A DNA stretch of 64,000 nucleotides from Streptomyces nojiriensis (lineage in GTDB: Bacteria > Actinomycetota > Actinomycetes > Streptomycetales > Streptomycetaceae): assembly GCF_017639205.1 (NCBI RefSeq), contig NZ_CP071139.1, positions 3,488,001 to 3,552,000 on the forward strand, read 5' to 3'. Position numbers and translations under genes: made by a program. This document shows, in pieces, positions 1-10,971 of the stretch (within the stretch, counting starts at the first letter, position 1; every line of letters starts with the position of its first letter). Below the pieces are notes generated by a model. It worked only from the letters and a program-made list of their open reading frames with translations. It was not told the DNA's origin and did no database searches.

Positions 1-44
1 ACGGGTTCCTTCCCCGGAGGACTTCACGGCGTTTTCATGCCGTT

Positions 45-74
45 CTAACCTTCTAAAGCAAGATTAAAGGTTAG
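45..74. promoter_or_regulatory. Inverted repeat upstream of the CGNR regulator gene
   Basis: Perfect 8-bp arms CTAACCTT (45-52) and AAGGTTAG (67-74) are separated by 14 bp in an A/T-rich patch about 60 bp before the regulator start. Its place suggests an operator or promoter for the regulator and possibly a divergent gene to the left of the window. Function is inferred from position only. Confidence 0.4.
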
Positions 75-134
75 GCGTACTCCCGTCAACCGGTCACGTA
101 CCCTTCAGGGGTTAGCAAGGCCCGAGGAGACGAA

Positions 135-695
135 ATGACGGCGGCGGACCCACGACCCCTGACCGGGGAGCCGGTCGCGCTCGACCTGCTGAACACGCGG
201 TGGATGCGGGAGGGCGAGCTCACCGACCTGTTCGCCGGCGCCTTCGGGCTCGGCCGGGTCGAGGGGCTGCGGATCTGGCTGGAGTCCACCGGGCTGGCCG
301 GCCGCTTCCGCGCCGACGCCTCGACCCTCGTCCACCTGATGACCGCCCGCGAGGCGCTGGCCCGCGCGGTGGCGGACCCGGCCGACGAGAGCGCCCGCAC
401 CCTGATCGACGCCGTACTGGAGCACGGCCGCATCCGCGCCACCCTGACGGCGGAAGGACCGGGCGAGCGCGCCGAGTTCGACGATCCGACCTGGGGGCCC
501 GCCTGGACGGCCGCCCGGAACTACCTGGAACTGCTGGGCACCGCGCCCGACCGGATCCGCAAGTGCGCCTCCGAGACCTGCGTCCTGCACTTCCACGACA
601 CCTCGCGCAACGGCACGCGGCGCTGGTGCTCGATGGCCGCCTGCGGAAACCGGGCGAAAGCCTCGCGCCACTACGCGCGCACGCGCGAGCGCTGA
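135..695 (+). CDS. CGNR zinc finger (ABATE domain) regulator
   Basis: The 186-residue protein has an N-terminal ABATE-like region (about residues 10-130) and a C-terminal CGNR zinc finger. Cys144, Cys149, Cys165 and Cys170 are spaced as zinc ligands, and the last Cys opens the CGNR signature, followed by a basic tail. Proteins of this family are thought to be DNA-binding regulators that often sit beside exporter genes. The ATG at 135 follows a GAGGAG ribosome site. An inverted repeat lies upstream and a hairpin follows the stop. Ligand and targets cannot be read from the sequence. Family assignment is firm, role inferred. Confidence 0.85.
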   Translation: MTAADPRPLTGEPVALDLLNTRWMREGELTDLFAGAFGLGRVEGLRIWLESTGLAGRFRADASTLVHLMTAREALARAVADPADESARTLIDAVLEHGRIRATLTAEGPGERAEFDDPTWGPAWTAARNYLELLGTAPDRIRKCASETCVLHFHDTSRNGTRRWCSMAACGNRAKASRHYARTRER

Positions 696-717
696 GCGCG
701 CGAAATCTGTCACACCC

Positions 718-745
718 GCACCGGGACGCGACCGCGTCCCGGTGC
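718..745 (+). terminator. Hairpin after the CGNR gene
   Basis: Perfect 12-bp arms GCACCGGGACGC and GCGTCCCGGTGC flank a 4-base loop, 23 bp after the stop. There is no T run, which is common for Streptomyces terminators. Confidence 0.6.
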
Positions 746-962
746 TGACGCATGGCCGCCAAGTCGATAAATCGACCGTCCAACCCCTGCGATTCGCAGC
801 ACTGTGCCCCGGTAAGTCCGCGCTGGCGTATTCCTCGCACTGGCGAGGTTCCGCCATGACAGGTCTCGGTCAATGACAACTCTCCCCAAAGAGCTGTCGC
901 TTAGGCCAAGCTGACCGGTCATCCGGCACCGAAATCCGGACCGTATCTTTCACTTACCAGGG

Positions 963-3900
963 ATGCTGATGACCCTCGAATCCCCCAGCTCCATACCCGG
1001 GGCCAGACGCGTCGCGCGCGTCGCGGCCGCGGCCGGTCTGGTCGCCGCCCTCGCGGCCACCGGCGCCGGTCCCGTCTTCGCGGCGACCGGCGCGGACACC
1101 CCGGGCACCTCGCCCGCGGTCAAGTCCGCGGACCAGAAGCTCGGTTCGGCCGACGCCGAACTCCTTCAGCAGGCCAAGGCCAAGGGTGACGCGAACGTCA
1201 CCGTCATGGTCGCGACCGCCCCCGGCCAGACCAAGCAGGTGGCGGACCAGCTCGGCTCGGTCCAGGGCGCCTCGGTGGGCCAGACGTACGACAACCTCGG
1301 TTACGTGCGCGCCACCCTGCCGACCGACAAGGCCGACGCCGCGCTGAAGGCGGCCGCCAAGCTGTCCTCGGTGCACGGCATCGACCTGCGGCACGAGATC
1401 CAGCTGCCCGACCCGCGCCCCGACGCGGACCGCGAGACCGGCACGGTGAAGAAGACCGCCGCCGAGACCTACGCGGCGCCGGACAAGAACACCCCCGCGA
1501 AGAACCCGTACAACCCGTCCTTCGAGACCGGTGCGGTCGACTTCGTGAAGGACAACCCGCAGGCCGACGGCCGCGGAGTGACCATCGGCATCATGGACTC
1601 GGGCATCGACCTCGGTCACCCGGCCCTGCAGAAGACCACCACCGGCGAGCGCAAGATCGTCGACTGGGTGACGGCCACCGACCCGATCACCGACAACGAC
1701 GCCACCTGGCGCCCGCAGATCACCCCGGTCACCTCCAGCGGCGGCAGCTTCACCGCGGGCGGCCAGAGCTGGAAGGCTCCCGAGGGCAGCTTCCAGTGGA
1801 GCCGCTTCACCGAGTCGATCACCGCCACCGGCGACATGAAGGGCGACGTCAACCGCGACGGTGACACCACCGACCGGTTCGGCCTGCTCTACGACGCCGC
1901 CGCCGGCACCGTCCGCGTCGACACCGACCAGGACGGCGACTTCACGAACAACGAGCCGATGAAGCCGTACAAGGACGGCTACCAGATCGGCTACTTCGGC
2001 ACGGACAACCCGGCGACCGACGTCGCCGAGCGCATCCCGTTCGTGATCCAGATCCGCAAGGACGTCCCGATGGACCCGCTCGGCGGCGACTGGGTCGGCA
2101 AGAAGGCCGACTTCGTCAACGTCGGCATCATCGAGTCCGAGCACGGCACGCACGTCGCCGGCATCACCGCCGCCAACAGCCTCTTCGGCGGCCAGATGAA
2201 CGGCGAGGCGCCCGGCGCCAAGCTCGTCTCCTCGCGCGCCTGCTCCTGGTCCGGCGGCTGCACCAACGTCGCGCTGACCGAGGGCATGATCGACCTCGTC
2301 GTCAACCGCGGCGTGGACATCGTCAACATGTCCATCGGCGGCCTGCCGGCGCTGAACGACGGCAACAACGCGCGCTCCGAGCTCTACAAGAACCTCATCG
2401 ACACCTACGGCGTCCAGCTGGTCATCTCGGCCGGCAACTCGGGCCCGGGCGTCAACACCATCGGCGACCCCGCCCTCGCGGACAAGGTCATCTCCGTGGG
2501 CGCGTCGGTCTCCAAGGAGACCTGGGCCGCCAACTACGGCTCCGGTGTGAGCACGAAGTACAACATGTTCCCCTTCTCCTCGCGCGGTCCGCGTGAGGAC
2601 GGCGGCTTCACGCCGACCATCAGCGCCCCCGGCGCGGCCATCAACACCATCCAGACCTGGCTGCCCGGCGCCCCGGTGAAGGAGGCCGGCTACACCCTGC
2701 CGGCCGGTTACGGCATGCTCCAGGGCACCTCGATGGCCTCGCCGCAGGCGGCGGGCGCGAGCGCCCTGCTGATCTCGGCCGCCAAGCAGCACAACATCAA
2801 GCTGACGCCGGCCTCCCTGCGGGTCGCGCTCACCACGGCCGCCAAGAAGATCGACAACGTCCCCGCGCACGCGCAGGGTTCGGGTCTGATCGACATCCCC
2901 GGCGCGTGGGAGTCCATCCAGCGCGACGCGAAGGCCAACGAGTTCACCGTCAAGGCGCCGGTCGACACCGCGATCGACCAGTTCCTGAAGACCCCGGGCT
3001 TCGGCACCGGCCTGTACGACCGTGAGGGCGGCCTCAAGGTCGGCCAGAAGAAGGTCTACAACGTCGTCGTCACCCGCACCACGGGCGTCAAGTACGGCAC
3101 CCGGCACGACCTGAGCTGGCGCAACAACGACGGCACCTTCAAGGTGGTCGGCGGCTACGACTACGTCACCCTGCCGCTGAACAAGCCCGTCACCATCAAG
3201 GTCGAGGCCAACGCCAAGACGGCCGGCGTCCACAGCGGCATCCTGCAGCTGGACGACGAGACCACCGAGGGCATCGACAAGCAGATCCTGACCACCGTCG
3301 TGGCCGCCGCCCCCCTGGCCGCGCCGTCGTTCGCCCTGTCGGACAGCTCCTCGGTGCAGCGCAACAGCCACAAGTCGTACTTCGTGACGGTCCCGCCGGG
3401 CGCCAAGAGCCTGGAGGTCGCCCTCGGCGGTCTCGCGGCGGGCAGCCAGACGCGCTTCATCGCGATCCACCCGCACGGCGTGCCGGTCGACCCGACGGCC
3501 ACGACCAACTGCTACCCGAACTACGACAACCCGGCCAACACCTGCCGCCCCGACGTCCGCTCGTACCCCGAGCCGACCCCGGGTGTCTGGGAGATCGAGG
3601 TCGAGGCCCGTCGTACGTCGCCGGTGCTCGACAACCCGTTCAAGCTGGACGTCTCCGTGCTCGGCGCGGCCTTCGACCCCGCGGTCAAGGTCCTGCCCGA
3701 GGTGAAGCAGGGCACCCCCGCCCCGGTCCAGTGGAGCGTCAAGAACGCCGGCGCGGCCATCTCCGGCGGCAAGCTCGTCGGCGGTCCGCTCGGTTCCGCG
3801 AAGGTCGCCAAGCCGACCATCACGCCCGGTGAGACCCACTCCACCGAGATCGCGGTCCCCGCGGGCACCTCGCGCCTCGACGTCGCGATCGGCAAGGTGT

Positions 3901-4292
3901 CCGACACCGCCGCCGACCTCGACCTCGAGGTCTACAAGGACGGCGTCAAGGTCGGCTCGTCCGCCGACGGCGACTCCGAGGAGGCCGTGAGCCTGGTGAA
4001 CCCGGCCGCGGGCACCTACACCGTCAAGGTGATCGGCTACGCGATCCCGTCCGGCTCCACCACGTACGACTACCGTGACGTGTTCTTCTCGGCCGCCCTG
4101 GGCTCCGTCCAGGTCGACGAGGCCGCCGCGGTGAACCTCGCCACCGGCGCCACCGCGCAGGTCTCGGCGAACGTCCTGGTCACCAGCGCGGCCCCCGAGG
4201 GCCGGCAGTTCTTCGGCCAGGTCCAGCTGCTCAACACCCGCGGCACCGCCGCCGGCACCGGCAGCGTGCAGATCGAGAAGGTCCTCCCGTAG
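963..4292 (+). CDS. Secreted S8 family (subtilisin-like) serine peptidase
   Basis: The 1109-residue protease is exported: basic residues near positions 15-19 precede a hydrophobic stretch ending around Ala-rich residues 35-41. The catalytic triad is intact: Asp212 in DSGID, His394 in HGTHVAG, Ser590 in GTSMAS. Between Asp and His lies an insertion of about 180 residues, longer than in plain subtilisins. About 500 residues follow the catalytic Ser and probably fold as beta-sandwich domains. A propeptide-like region lies around residues 55-150. Two in-frame ATGs (963, 969) compete as start. It faces a secreted aminopeptidase across a shared terminator, so both probably supply amino acids from extracellular protein. 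Substrate is unknown. Confidence 0.92.
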   Translation: MLMTLESPSSIPGARRVARVAAAAGLVAALAATGAGPVFAATGADTPGTSPAVKSADQKLGSADAELLQQAKAKGDANVTVMVATAPGQTKQVADQLGSVQGASVGQTYDNLGYVRATLPTDKADAALKAAAKLSSVHGIDLRHEIQLPDPRPDADRETGTVKKTAAETYAAPDKNTPAKNPYNPSFETGAVDFVKDNPQADGRGVTIGIMDSGIDLGHPALQKTTTGERKIVDWVTATDPITDNDATWRPQITPVTSSGGSFTAGGQSWKAPEGSFQWSRFTESITATGDMKGDVNRDGDTTDRFGLLYDAAAGTVRVDTDQDGDFTNNEPMKPYKDGYQIGYFGTDNPATDVAERIPFVIQIRKDVPMDPLGGDWVGKKADFVNVGIIESEHGTHVAGITAANSLFGGQMNGEAPGAKLVSSRACSWSGGCTNVALTEGMIDLVVNRGVDIVNMSIGGLPALNDGNNARSELYKNLIDTYGVQLVISAGNSGPGVNTIGDPALADKVISVGASVSKETWAANYGSGVSTKYNMFPFSSRGPREDGGFTPTISAPGAAINTIQTWLPGAPVKEAGYTLPAGYGMLQGTSMASPQAAGASALLISAAKQHNIKLTPASLRVALTTAAKKIDNVPAHAQGSGLIDIPGAWESIQRDAKANEFTVKAPVDTAIDQFLKTPGFGTGLYDREGGLKVGQKKVYNVVVTRTTGVKYGTRHDLSWRNNDGTFKVVGGYDYVTLPLNKPVTIKVEANAKTAGVHSGILQLDDETTEGIDKQILTTVVAAAPLAAPSFALSDSSSVQRNSHKSYFVTVPPGAKSLEVALGGLAAGSQTRFIAIHPHGVPVDPTATTNCYPNYDNPANTCRPDVRSYPEPTPGVWEIEVEARRTSPVLDNPFKLDVSVLGAAFDPAVKVLPEVKQGTPAPVQWSVKNAGAAISGGKLVGGPLGSAKVAKPTITPGETHSTEIAVPAGTSRLDVAIGKVSDTAADLDLEVYKDGVKVGSSADGDSEEAVSLVNPAAGTYTVKVIGYAIPSGSTTYDYRDVFFSAALGSVQVDEAAAVNLATGATAQVSANVLVTSAAPEGRQFFGQVQLLNTRGTAAGTGSVQIEKVLP

Positions 4293-4311
4293 GACCCTGC
4301 GGTACGGAAAA

Positions 4312-4351
4312 CCCGAGGGGGCGGCGCTCTGACGAGCACCGCCCCCTCGGG
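4312..4351. terminator. Bidirectional terminator between converging peptidase genes
   Basis: 13-bp arms CCCGAGGGGGCGG (4312-4324) and CCGCCCCCTCGGG (4339-4351) lie between the two converging stop codons, so the hairpin can serve both genes. Confidence 0.8.
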
Positions 4352-4369
4352 CCGTTCCCCCCGGTCCGG

Positions 4370-5851
4370 CTACTTGCCGAGCGAGCGCAGCGACTCGGCG
4401 TAGGTGCCGACCGCGTGCGCGATCACGTCCAGGTTGGTGTCGAAGACCCCCAGGTCCAGGTTCTTCAGGTGGTCCCCCGCCCCGTGGTAGTTCGGGTCGT
4501 ACGGGGCCCCGGCCGTGCCGCCGTAGCGCCCCGCCTGCTCGGCGGTCTTGATGCCCTCGGCGCCGGTGAAGGTGCCGCCCGCCGGGATGCCGTTCGCGAT
4601 GAAGGGGCCGTAGTCGGAGCGTCCGTCGAAGTCACTGCCCTCGTGCGGCTTGCCCTTCCTGTCGAGGAAGCCGTTGATCAGTGCCTCGATCTCGGCCGAG
4701 CCCGCCGGTCCCGCTCCCGCGCCCGTCCTGTCCGAGTCGTCGCCGTCGTAGACGAACTGCGCCGGGTTCGGCGAGGCGATCATGTCGAAGTTCAGGTAGA
4801 GAGCAATGTCCTTCTTCTGCTTCTCGGACAGCTGCGCGACGTAGTGCTCCGAGCCGAGCAGGCCGAGCTCCTCCGCCGACCACCAGCCGAAGCGCACCTT
4901 GTTGGCGGGCCCCTTGCCCTTCTTGTTGGCGCCCTCGTCCGCGAGCTTGAGCGCCACCTCCAGCAGCCCGGCCGAACCGGAGCCGTTGTCGTTGATGCCC
5001 GGGCCCTCGGGTACGGAGTCCAGGTGGGCGCCCACGGTCACCACGCGGTCGGAGCGGCCGCCGCGGGTCTCGGCGATCACATTGCGGGTGGTCTTCTTCA
5101 CGTGCTCCTGGTCCAGCTCCAGCCGCACGCTCACCTCGCCCTTCGCGGCGGCCGCGGTCAGCGCCTCGCCGTCGGCCAGCGTGATGCCGGCGCTCGGGAT
5201 GATCCCCTCGTCGGGCGAGGAGAACCCGCCGCGCACCGGGGTGGTTCCGCTGTGGTTGTAGACGATCACGCCGAGGGCGCCGGCCGCGGCGGCGGCCCGC
5301 TGCTTCTCCACGAAGGTGCACGCACCCCGCTTGACCAGGGCGATCTTCCCCGCGAAGGCACCGGCAGGGTAGTCGTCGGCCGTGCAGCCGGGGGTTTCGT
5401 CGACCCGGGCCAGGGCGAGCGGCGCGGCCAGGCCGCCGGCCGGGGTGGACTTGGTGAAGGTGAAGGCGGCGGTGGCCAGCTCGCGGGAGTCCTGGCCGAG
5501 GACGGTGGTCTTCTCCGCCTTGGTGTGCGCCTCGTAGATGTCGAAGTCCTGGTACGAGACCTGGTACCCGGCCTTCTTCAGCGTGTCGTACACGTAGGCG
5601 GCGGAGGCCGCGTGGCCCGGCGTGCCGGCGGCGCGGTTGCCGCCGTTGGCGTCGGCGATCTGCTGGAACTTCCTCAGGTGGCGGTAGGCGCCCTTGGCGG
5701 TGACCTCCGCCACCAGCTCCTTGGCCAGCCTGCCCTCGCGCGGGTGGGCGGCCGCCGGCGTGGCGGTCAGCAGGACGGGCGCGGCGACGGCGGCGGCCGC
5801 GAGGGCGGCGAGCGCCGGTATGGACCGGCGGCGGTGGCGGATGGCACGCAC
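4370..5851 (-). CDS. Secreted M28 family aminopeptidase with PA domain
   Basis: The 493-residue zinc aminopeptidase has a classic signal peptide: a basic N-terminus, a hydrophobic core and an AAA cleavage region near residues 33-35. A protease-associated (PA) domain spans roughly residues 130-240. The M28 core follows with His276 in GAHLDS, Asp288, the Glu pair at 327-328 in SAEELG, Asp356 in NFDM, and a late His in NYHGAGDH, together the expected di-zinc ligands. It should trim N-terminal residues from extracellular peptides, complementing the facing subtilisin-like protease. The start codon is GTG (CAC at 5849-5851 on the plus strand). Family assignment is firm. Confidence 0.92.
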   Translation of the reverse strand: MRAIRHRRRSIPALAALAAAAVAAPVLLTATPAAAHPREGRLAKELVAEVTAKGAYRHLRKFQQIADANGGNRAAGTPGHAASAAYVYDTLKKAGYQVSYQDFDIYEAHTKAEKTTVLGQDSRELATAAFTFTKSTPAGGLAAPLALARVDETPGCTADDYPAGAFAGKIALVKRGACTFVEKQRAAAAAGALGVIVYNHSGTTPVRGGFSSPDEGIIPSAGITLADGEALTAAAAKGEVSVRLELDQEHVKKTTRNVIAETRGGRSDRVVTVGAHLDSVPEGPGINDNGSGSAGLLEVALKLADEGANKKGKGPANKVRFGWWSAEELGLLGSEHYVAQLSEKQKKDIALYLNFDMIASPNPAQFVYDGDDSDRTGAGAGPAGSAEIEALINGFLDRKGKPHEGSDFDGRSDYGPFIANGIPAGGTFTGAEGIKTAEQAGRYGGTAGAPYDPNYHGAGDHLKNLDLGVFDTNLDVIAHAVGTYAESLRSLGK

Positions 5852-5928
5852 GGTGGATCTCCCCGAATCGATGGTTCGTTCTGCGGTCGGTCATGTCCGG
5901 ATAACGGTCACGACAGACCGGACGCTAA

Positions 5929-7140
<1,212 letters not shown>

Positions 7141-7153
7141 TCCCGCTCACCCG

Positions 7154-7199
7154 GCGCGAGGGCGGCACCGCGACGGTGCCGCCCTCGCGCGCGTTTTTT
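7154..7199 (+). terminator. Canonical rho-independent terminator after asd
   Basis: 16-bp perfect arms (7154-7169 and 7175-7190) with a 5-base loop are followed by a run of six T at 7194-7199. This is the clearest intrinsic terminator in the window. Confidence 0.95.
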
Positions 7200-7281
7200 C
7201 GCCCGTGGATTAGTCCGGGGCGGTGGCGCTGTCCGGATGGCAGGATGGCCGGGCAACGTCACCATCGAAGGAGATGAACGC

Positions 7282-9876
7282 GTGCCAGGCACGAATCTCA
7301 CCCGTGAAGAGGCTCAGCAGCGGGCCAAGCTGCTGACCGTCGACTCCTACGAGATCGAACTCGATCTCAGCGGCGCACAGGAAGGTGGCACCTACCCGTC
7401 CGTGACCACCGTGCGCTTCCAGTCGGCCGAGGCCGGGAGCGAGACCTTCATCGACCTGGTCGCTCCGGCCGTGCACGAGGTCGTCCTCAACGGCACGTCT
7501 CTGGACGTCGCGGAGGTCTTCCACGACTCCCGGATCGCCCTGCGCCACCTGGCGGCCGGGGCCAACGAGCTCCGCGTCGTCGCGGACTGCGCGTACACGA
7601 ACACCGGTGAGGGCCTCCACCGCTTCGTCGACCCGGTCGACCAGCAGGCATACCTCTACACCCAGTTCGAGGTTCCGGACGCGCGGCGGGTCTTCGCCAG
7701 CTTCGAGCAGCCCGACCTGAAGGCCACGTTCCAGTTCACCGTGACGGCCCCCGAGGGCTGGACGGTCATCTCGAACTCGCCGACGCCGGAGGCCGCGGAC
7801 GTCAAGGACAACGTCTGGCGCTTCGAGCCGACCCCGCGCATCTCCTCGTACATCACCGCGCTGATCGTCGGCCCGTACCACTCCGTGCACAGCTCCTACG
7901 AGGGCCCGGACGGCCAGTCCGTACCGCTCGGCATCTACTGCCGCCCCTCGCTGGCCGAGTTCCTGGACGCGGACGCGATCTTCGACGTCACCCGGCAGGG
8001 CTTCGACTGGTTCCAGGAGAAGTTCGCCTACGACTACCCCTTCGCCAAGTACGACCAGCTCTTCGTGCCGGAGTTCAACGCGGGCGCCATGGAGAACGCG
8101 GGCGCGGTCACCATCCGCGACCAGTACGTCTTCCGCTCCAAGGTGACGGACGCGGCGTACGAGGTGCGCGCGGAGACGATCCTCCACGAGCTCGCCCACA
8201 TGTGGTTCGGCGACCTGGTCACCATGGAGTGGTGGAACGACCTGTGGCTGAACGAGTCGTTCGCGACGTACACGTCGATCGCCTGCCAGGCGTACGCCGA
8301 GGGCTCGAAGTGGCCGCACGCGTGGACCACCTTCGCCAACTCCATGAAGACCTGGGCGTACCGGCAGGACCAGCTGCCGTCCACGCACCCGATCATGGCC
8401 GACATCCGTGACCTCGACGACGTCATGGTCAACTTCGACGGCATCACGTACGCCAAGGGCGCCTCGGTGCTCAAGCAGCTCGTCGCCTACGTCGGCACGG
8501 ACGCCTTCTTCAAGGGCGTGCAGGCGTACTTCAAGGCGCACGCCTTCGGGAACACGCGCCTGTCCGACCTGCTGGGCGCCCTGGAGGAGACCTCGGGCCG
8601 CGACCTGACCGCCTGGTCGAAGGCGTGGCTGGAGACGGCCGGCATCAACGTCCTGCGCCCGGAGGTCACCACCGACGAGAACGGTGTGATCACCGCCTTC
8701 GGCATCCGCCAGGAGGCGCCCGCGCTGCCCGCCGGCGCCAAGGGCGAGTCCACCCTGCGCCCGCACCGCATCGCGGTCGGCCTGTACGAGCTCCAGGACG
8801 GCGCCCTCGTGCGCACCGACCGGATCGAGCTGGACATCGACGGCGCGCTCACCACGGTGCCGGAGCTCGTCGGCCGCACCCGTCCGGCGGTCTTCCTGCT
8901 CAACGACGACGACCTCTCCTACGCCAAGGTCCGCCTGGACGAGGAGTCCCTGGCCACCGTCACCGCGCACATCGGCGACTTCACCGAGTCCCTGCCGCGC
9001 GCCCTGTGCTGGGCCTCGGCCTGGGACATGACGCGTGACGGCGAGCTCGCCACCCGCGACTACCTCGCGCTGGTCCTCTCGGGCATCGGCAAGGAGTCCG
9101 ACATCGGCGTGGTCCAGTCGTTGCACCGCCAGGTGAAGCTGGCCATCGACCTGTACGCCGACCCGGCGTGGCGCGAGGAGGGCCTGGCGGCCTGGACCGA
9201 GGCCACCCTGGAGCACCTGCGCGGCGCCGAGCCGGCGGGCGACCACCAGCTGGCGTGGGCGCGGGCCTTCGCGGCCAGCGCCCGCACCGAGGGGCAGCTG
9301 ACCTACCTGTCGGCGCTGCTGGACGGCGCGGCGGAGATCGAGGGCCTGGCCGTCGACACCGAGCTGCGCTGGACGTTCCTGGAGCGGCTCGCCGCGACGG
9401 GCGTCGCCGGGGAGCCGGCCATCGCGGCGGAGCTGGAGCGGGACGCCACGGCGGCCGGCGAGCGCCACGCGGCGACCGCCCGGGCGGCGCGCCCGACGGC
9501 GGAGGCCAAGGCCGAGGCGTGGGCCTCGGTGGTGGAGTCCGGCGACCTGCCGAACGCGGTGCAGGAGGCGGTGATCGGCGGCTTCGTCCAGACCGACCAG
9601 CGCGAGCTGCTGGCCCCGTACACCGAGAAGTTCTTCTCGGCGGTCAAGGAGGTCTGGGAGACCCGTAGCCACGAGATCGCCCAGCAGATCGCGGTGGGCC
9701 TCTACCCGGGGCTGCAGGTCTCGCAGGCGACGCTGGACGCGACGGACGCGTGGCTGGCCTCGGCCGAGCCGAACGCGGCGCTGCGCCGTCTGATCTCGGA
9801 GTCCCGCGCGGGCGTCGAGCGCGCTCTGAAGGCCCAGGCCGCGGACGCCGCCGCTTCCGCTGGCGCTCAGCAGTAG
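7282..9876 (+). CDS. pepN: Aminopeptidase N (M1 family)
   Basis: The 864-residue cytoplasmic zinc aminopeptidase removes N-terminal amino acids from peptides. The exopeptidase motif GAMEN is at residues 268-272. The zinc motif HELAH begins at His302 and the third ligand is Glu325 in NESFA. The ERAP1-like C-terminal domain fills the last half. GTG 7282 follows GAAGGAG and gives the N-terminus VPGTNLTREEAQ typical of streptomycete PepN; an in-frame ATG at 7237 would add 15 atypical residues. No signal peptide is seen. The gene ends at a palindromic repeat shared with the converging LysR gene. Confidence 0.96.
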   Translation: MPGTNLTREEAQQRAKLLTVDSYEIELDLSGAQEGGTYPSVTTVRFQSAEAGSETFIDLVAPAVHEVVLNGTSLDVAEVFHDSRIALRHLAAGANELRVVADCAYTNTGEGLHRFVDPVDQQAYLYTQFEVPDARRVFASFEQPDLKATFQFTVTAPEGWTVISNSPTPEAADVKDNVWRFEPTPRISSYITALIVGPYHSVHSSYEGPDGQSVPLGIYCRPSLAEFLDADAIFDVTRQGFDWFQEKFAYDYPFAKYDQLFVPEFNAGAMENAGAVTIRDQYVFRSKVTDAAYEVRAETILHELAHMWFGDLVTMEWWNDLWLNESFATYTSIACQAYAEGSKWPHAWTTFANSMKTWAYRQDQLPSTHPIMADIRDLDDVMVNFDGITYAKGASVLKQLVAYVGTDAFFKGVQAYFKAHAFGNTRLSDLLGALEETSGRDLTAWSKAWLETAGINVLRPEVTTDENGVITAFGIRQEAPALPAGAKGESTLRPHRIAVGLYELQDGALVRTDRIELDIDGALTTVPELVGRTRPAVFLLNDDDLSYAKVRLDEESLATVTAHIGDFTESLPRALCWASAWDMTRDGELATRDYLALVLSGIGKESDIGVVQSLHRQVKLAIDLYADPAWREEGLAAWTEATLEHLRGAEPAGDHQLAWARAFAASARTEGQLTYLSALLDGAAEIEGLAVDTELRWTFLERLAATGVAGEPAIAAELERDATAAGERHAATARAARPTAEAKAEAWASVVESGDLPNAVQEAVIGGFVQTDQRELLAPYTEKFFSAVKEVWETRSHEIAQQIAVGLYPGLQVSQATLDATDAWLASAEPNAALRRLISESRAGVERALKAQAADAAASAGAQQ

Positions 9877-9939
9877 GAAGCCCCGGGATCTGCCCGCACC
9901 CGTGGGAGCGACGCCTCCCGCGGGTGCGGCTCCGCTCCT

Positions 9940-10052
9940 GGGGCTCCGCCCCGGACCCCGCGCCTCAAACGCCGGCGGGGCTGAATTTCAGCCCGCCCGG
10001 CGTTTGAGGGCGCGGGCGCGGAGCGCACGCACGGAGTCCGGGGCGGAGCCCC
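9940..10052. repeat. Streptomyces intergenic palindromic repeat, inverted pair
   Basis: Two copies of a GC-rich repeat with core CGCCGG / CGGCGTTTGAGG face each other. Outer arms GGGGCTCCGCCCCGGA (9940-9955) and TCCGGGGCGGAGCCCC (10037-10052) are perfect reverse complements, and the CTCAAACGCC and GGCGTTTGAG cores also pair. It lies between converging pepN and the LysR gene and probably acts as a bidirectional terminator. The same unit recurs at 20531-20626. Confidence 0.85.
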
Positions 10053-10058
10053 GGCACC

Positions 10059-10961
10059 CTACCGCCGGGCCGAAGCCACTTCGCGCAAGGCCGCCAGGAC
10101 GTGGGACAGCGCGGGCGCGGATTCGGCGCCCCGGCGGACCGCCGCGATCACGTGGCGGGTCGGGCGGTCGTGGGCCAGGACCCGGATCGTCCCGCCCGAA
10201 GCACGGCTCGACACCATCCGGGGGACCAGGGCCACCCCCATCCCCGCCTCCACCATCGCCAGGATCGCGGTCCAGCCGGACGCCGAGTGCGCCTGTTCCG
10301 GGACGAAGCCCGCCGCCTCGCACGCGGACCGGGCGATCTCCGACCAGGGGCCGCTGCCCCCGTAGATCCACGGGTCGCCGGACAGGTCCGCCAGCCGCAG
10401 GCCGGGCGCGGCCGCCAGCGGGTGGCCCGGCGGGAGCGCCACGTCCAGCGGGTCCTCCAGGAGCGCCACCCGGGTGAACCGGGGATCGCGCGCGGTCGGT
10501 GCGTGGGCCGTGAGGGACAGCGCCAGGTCCACGCCCCCGGCCGACAGGAGCTCGTAGGCCTCAGCGGCCTCCGTCTCCCGCACTCGGACCTCCACCCCGG
10601 GGTGGGTCCGCCGCAGCGCGGCCACCGCCGGGACCACGAGCGCCGGTACGGCGGTGGAGAAGGCTCCCACCCGTACCTCGCCCGTGTCCCCGGCGAGGTA
10701 TCCGGCCAGTTCCGCGTCGGCCCGCTCCAGCTGCGCGAACACCGCCTCCGTGTGCCGCAGGACGAGGTGCGCCGCGTCCGTGAGCCGCACCCGGCGGCCC
10801 TCGGCCTCCAGCAGGACCACGCCCAGTTGCCGGGCGAGGTTCGTCAGTTGCTGCGAGACGGCCGAGGGCGTCATGTGGAGCGCCTCGGCCGCCCTGGTCA
10901 CGGTCCCCTGTTCGGCGAGGGTCCGCAGGATCCGCAGCTTCTTGATGTCCCACTCGGTCAT
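10059..10961 (-). CDS. LysR family transcriptional regulator
   Basis: The 300-residue protein has an N-terminal winged helix-turn-helix (about residues 10-60, with VTRAAEALHMTPSAVSQQL as the helix-turn-helix) and a substrate-binding domain from about residue 85. ATG 10961 is preferred because it leaves a gap after the upstream EamA stop at 10972; a GTG at 10985 would overlap that gene and add eight residues. It lies directly downstream of an EamA exporter on the same strand, so the two may be co-transcribed and the regulator may control the exporter. The inducer is unknown. Confidence 0.9.
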   Translation of the reverse strand: MTEWDIKKLRILRTLAEQGTVTRAAEALHMTPSAVSQQLTNLARQLGVVLLEAEGRRVRLTDAAHLVLRHTEAVFAQLERADAELAGYLAGDTGEVRVGAFSTAVPALVVPAVAALRRTHPGVEVRVRETEAAEAYELLSAGGVDLALSLTAHAPTARDPRFTRVALLEDPLDVALPPGHPLAAAPGLRLADLSGDPWIYGGSGPWSEIARSACEAAGFVPEQAHSASGWTAILAMVEAGMGVALVPRMVSSRASGGTIRVLAHDRPTRHVIAAVRRGAESAPALSHVLAALREVASARR

Positions 10962-10971
10962 GGGCCCGAAC

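Noticed and set aside
954..3839. 961-codon minus-strand open frame
   Set aside because: Shadow of the S8 peptidase gene; Val/Arg/Gly/Asp-rich, no recognisable motif, while the plus strand shows an intact catalytic triad.
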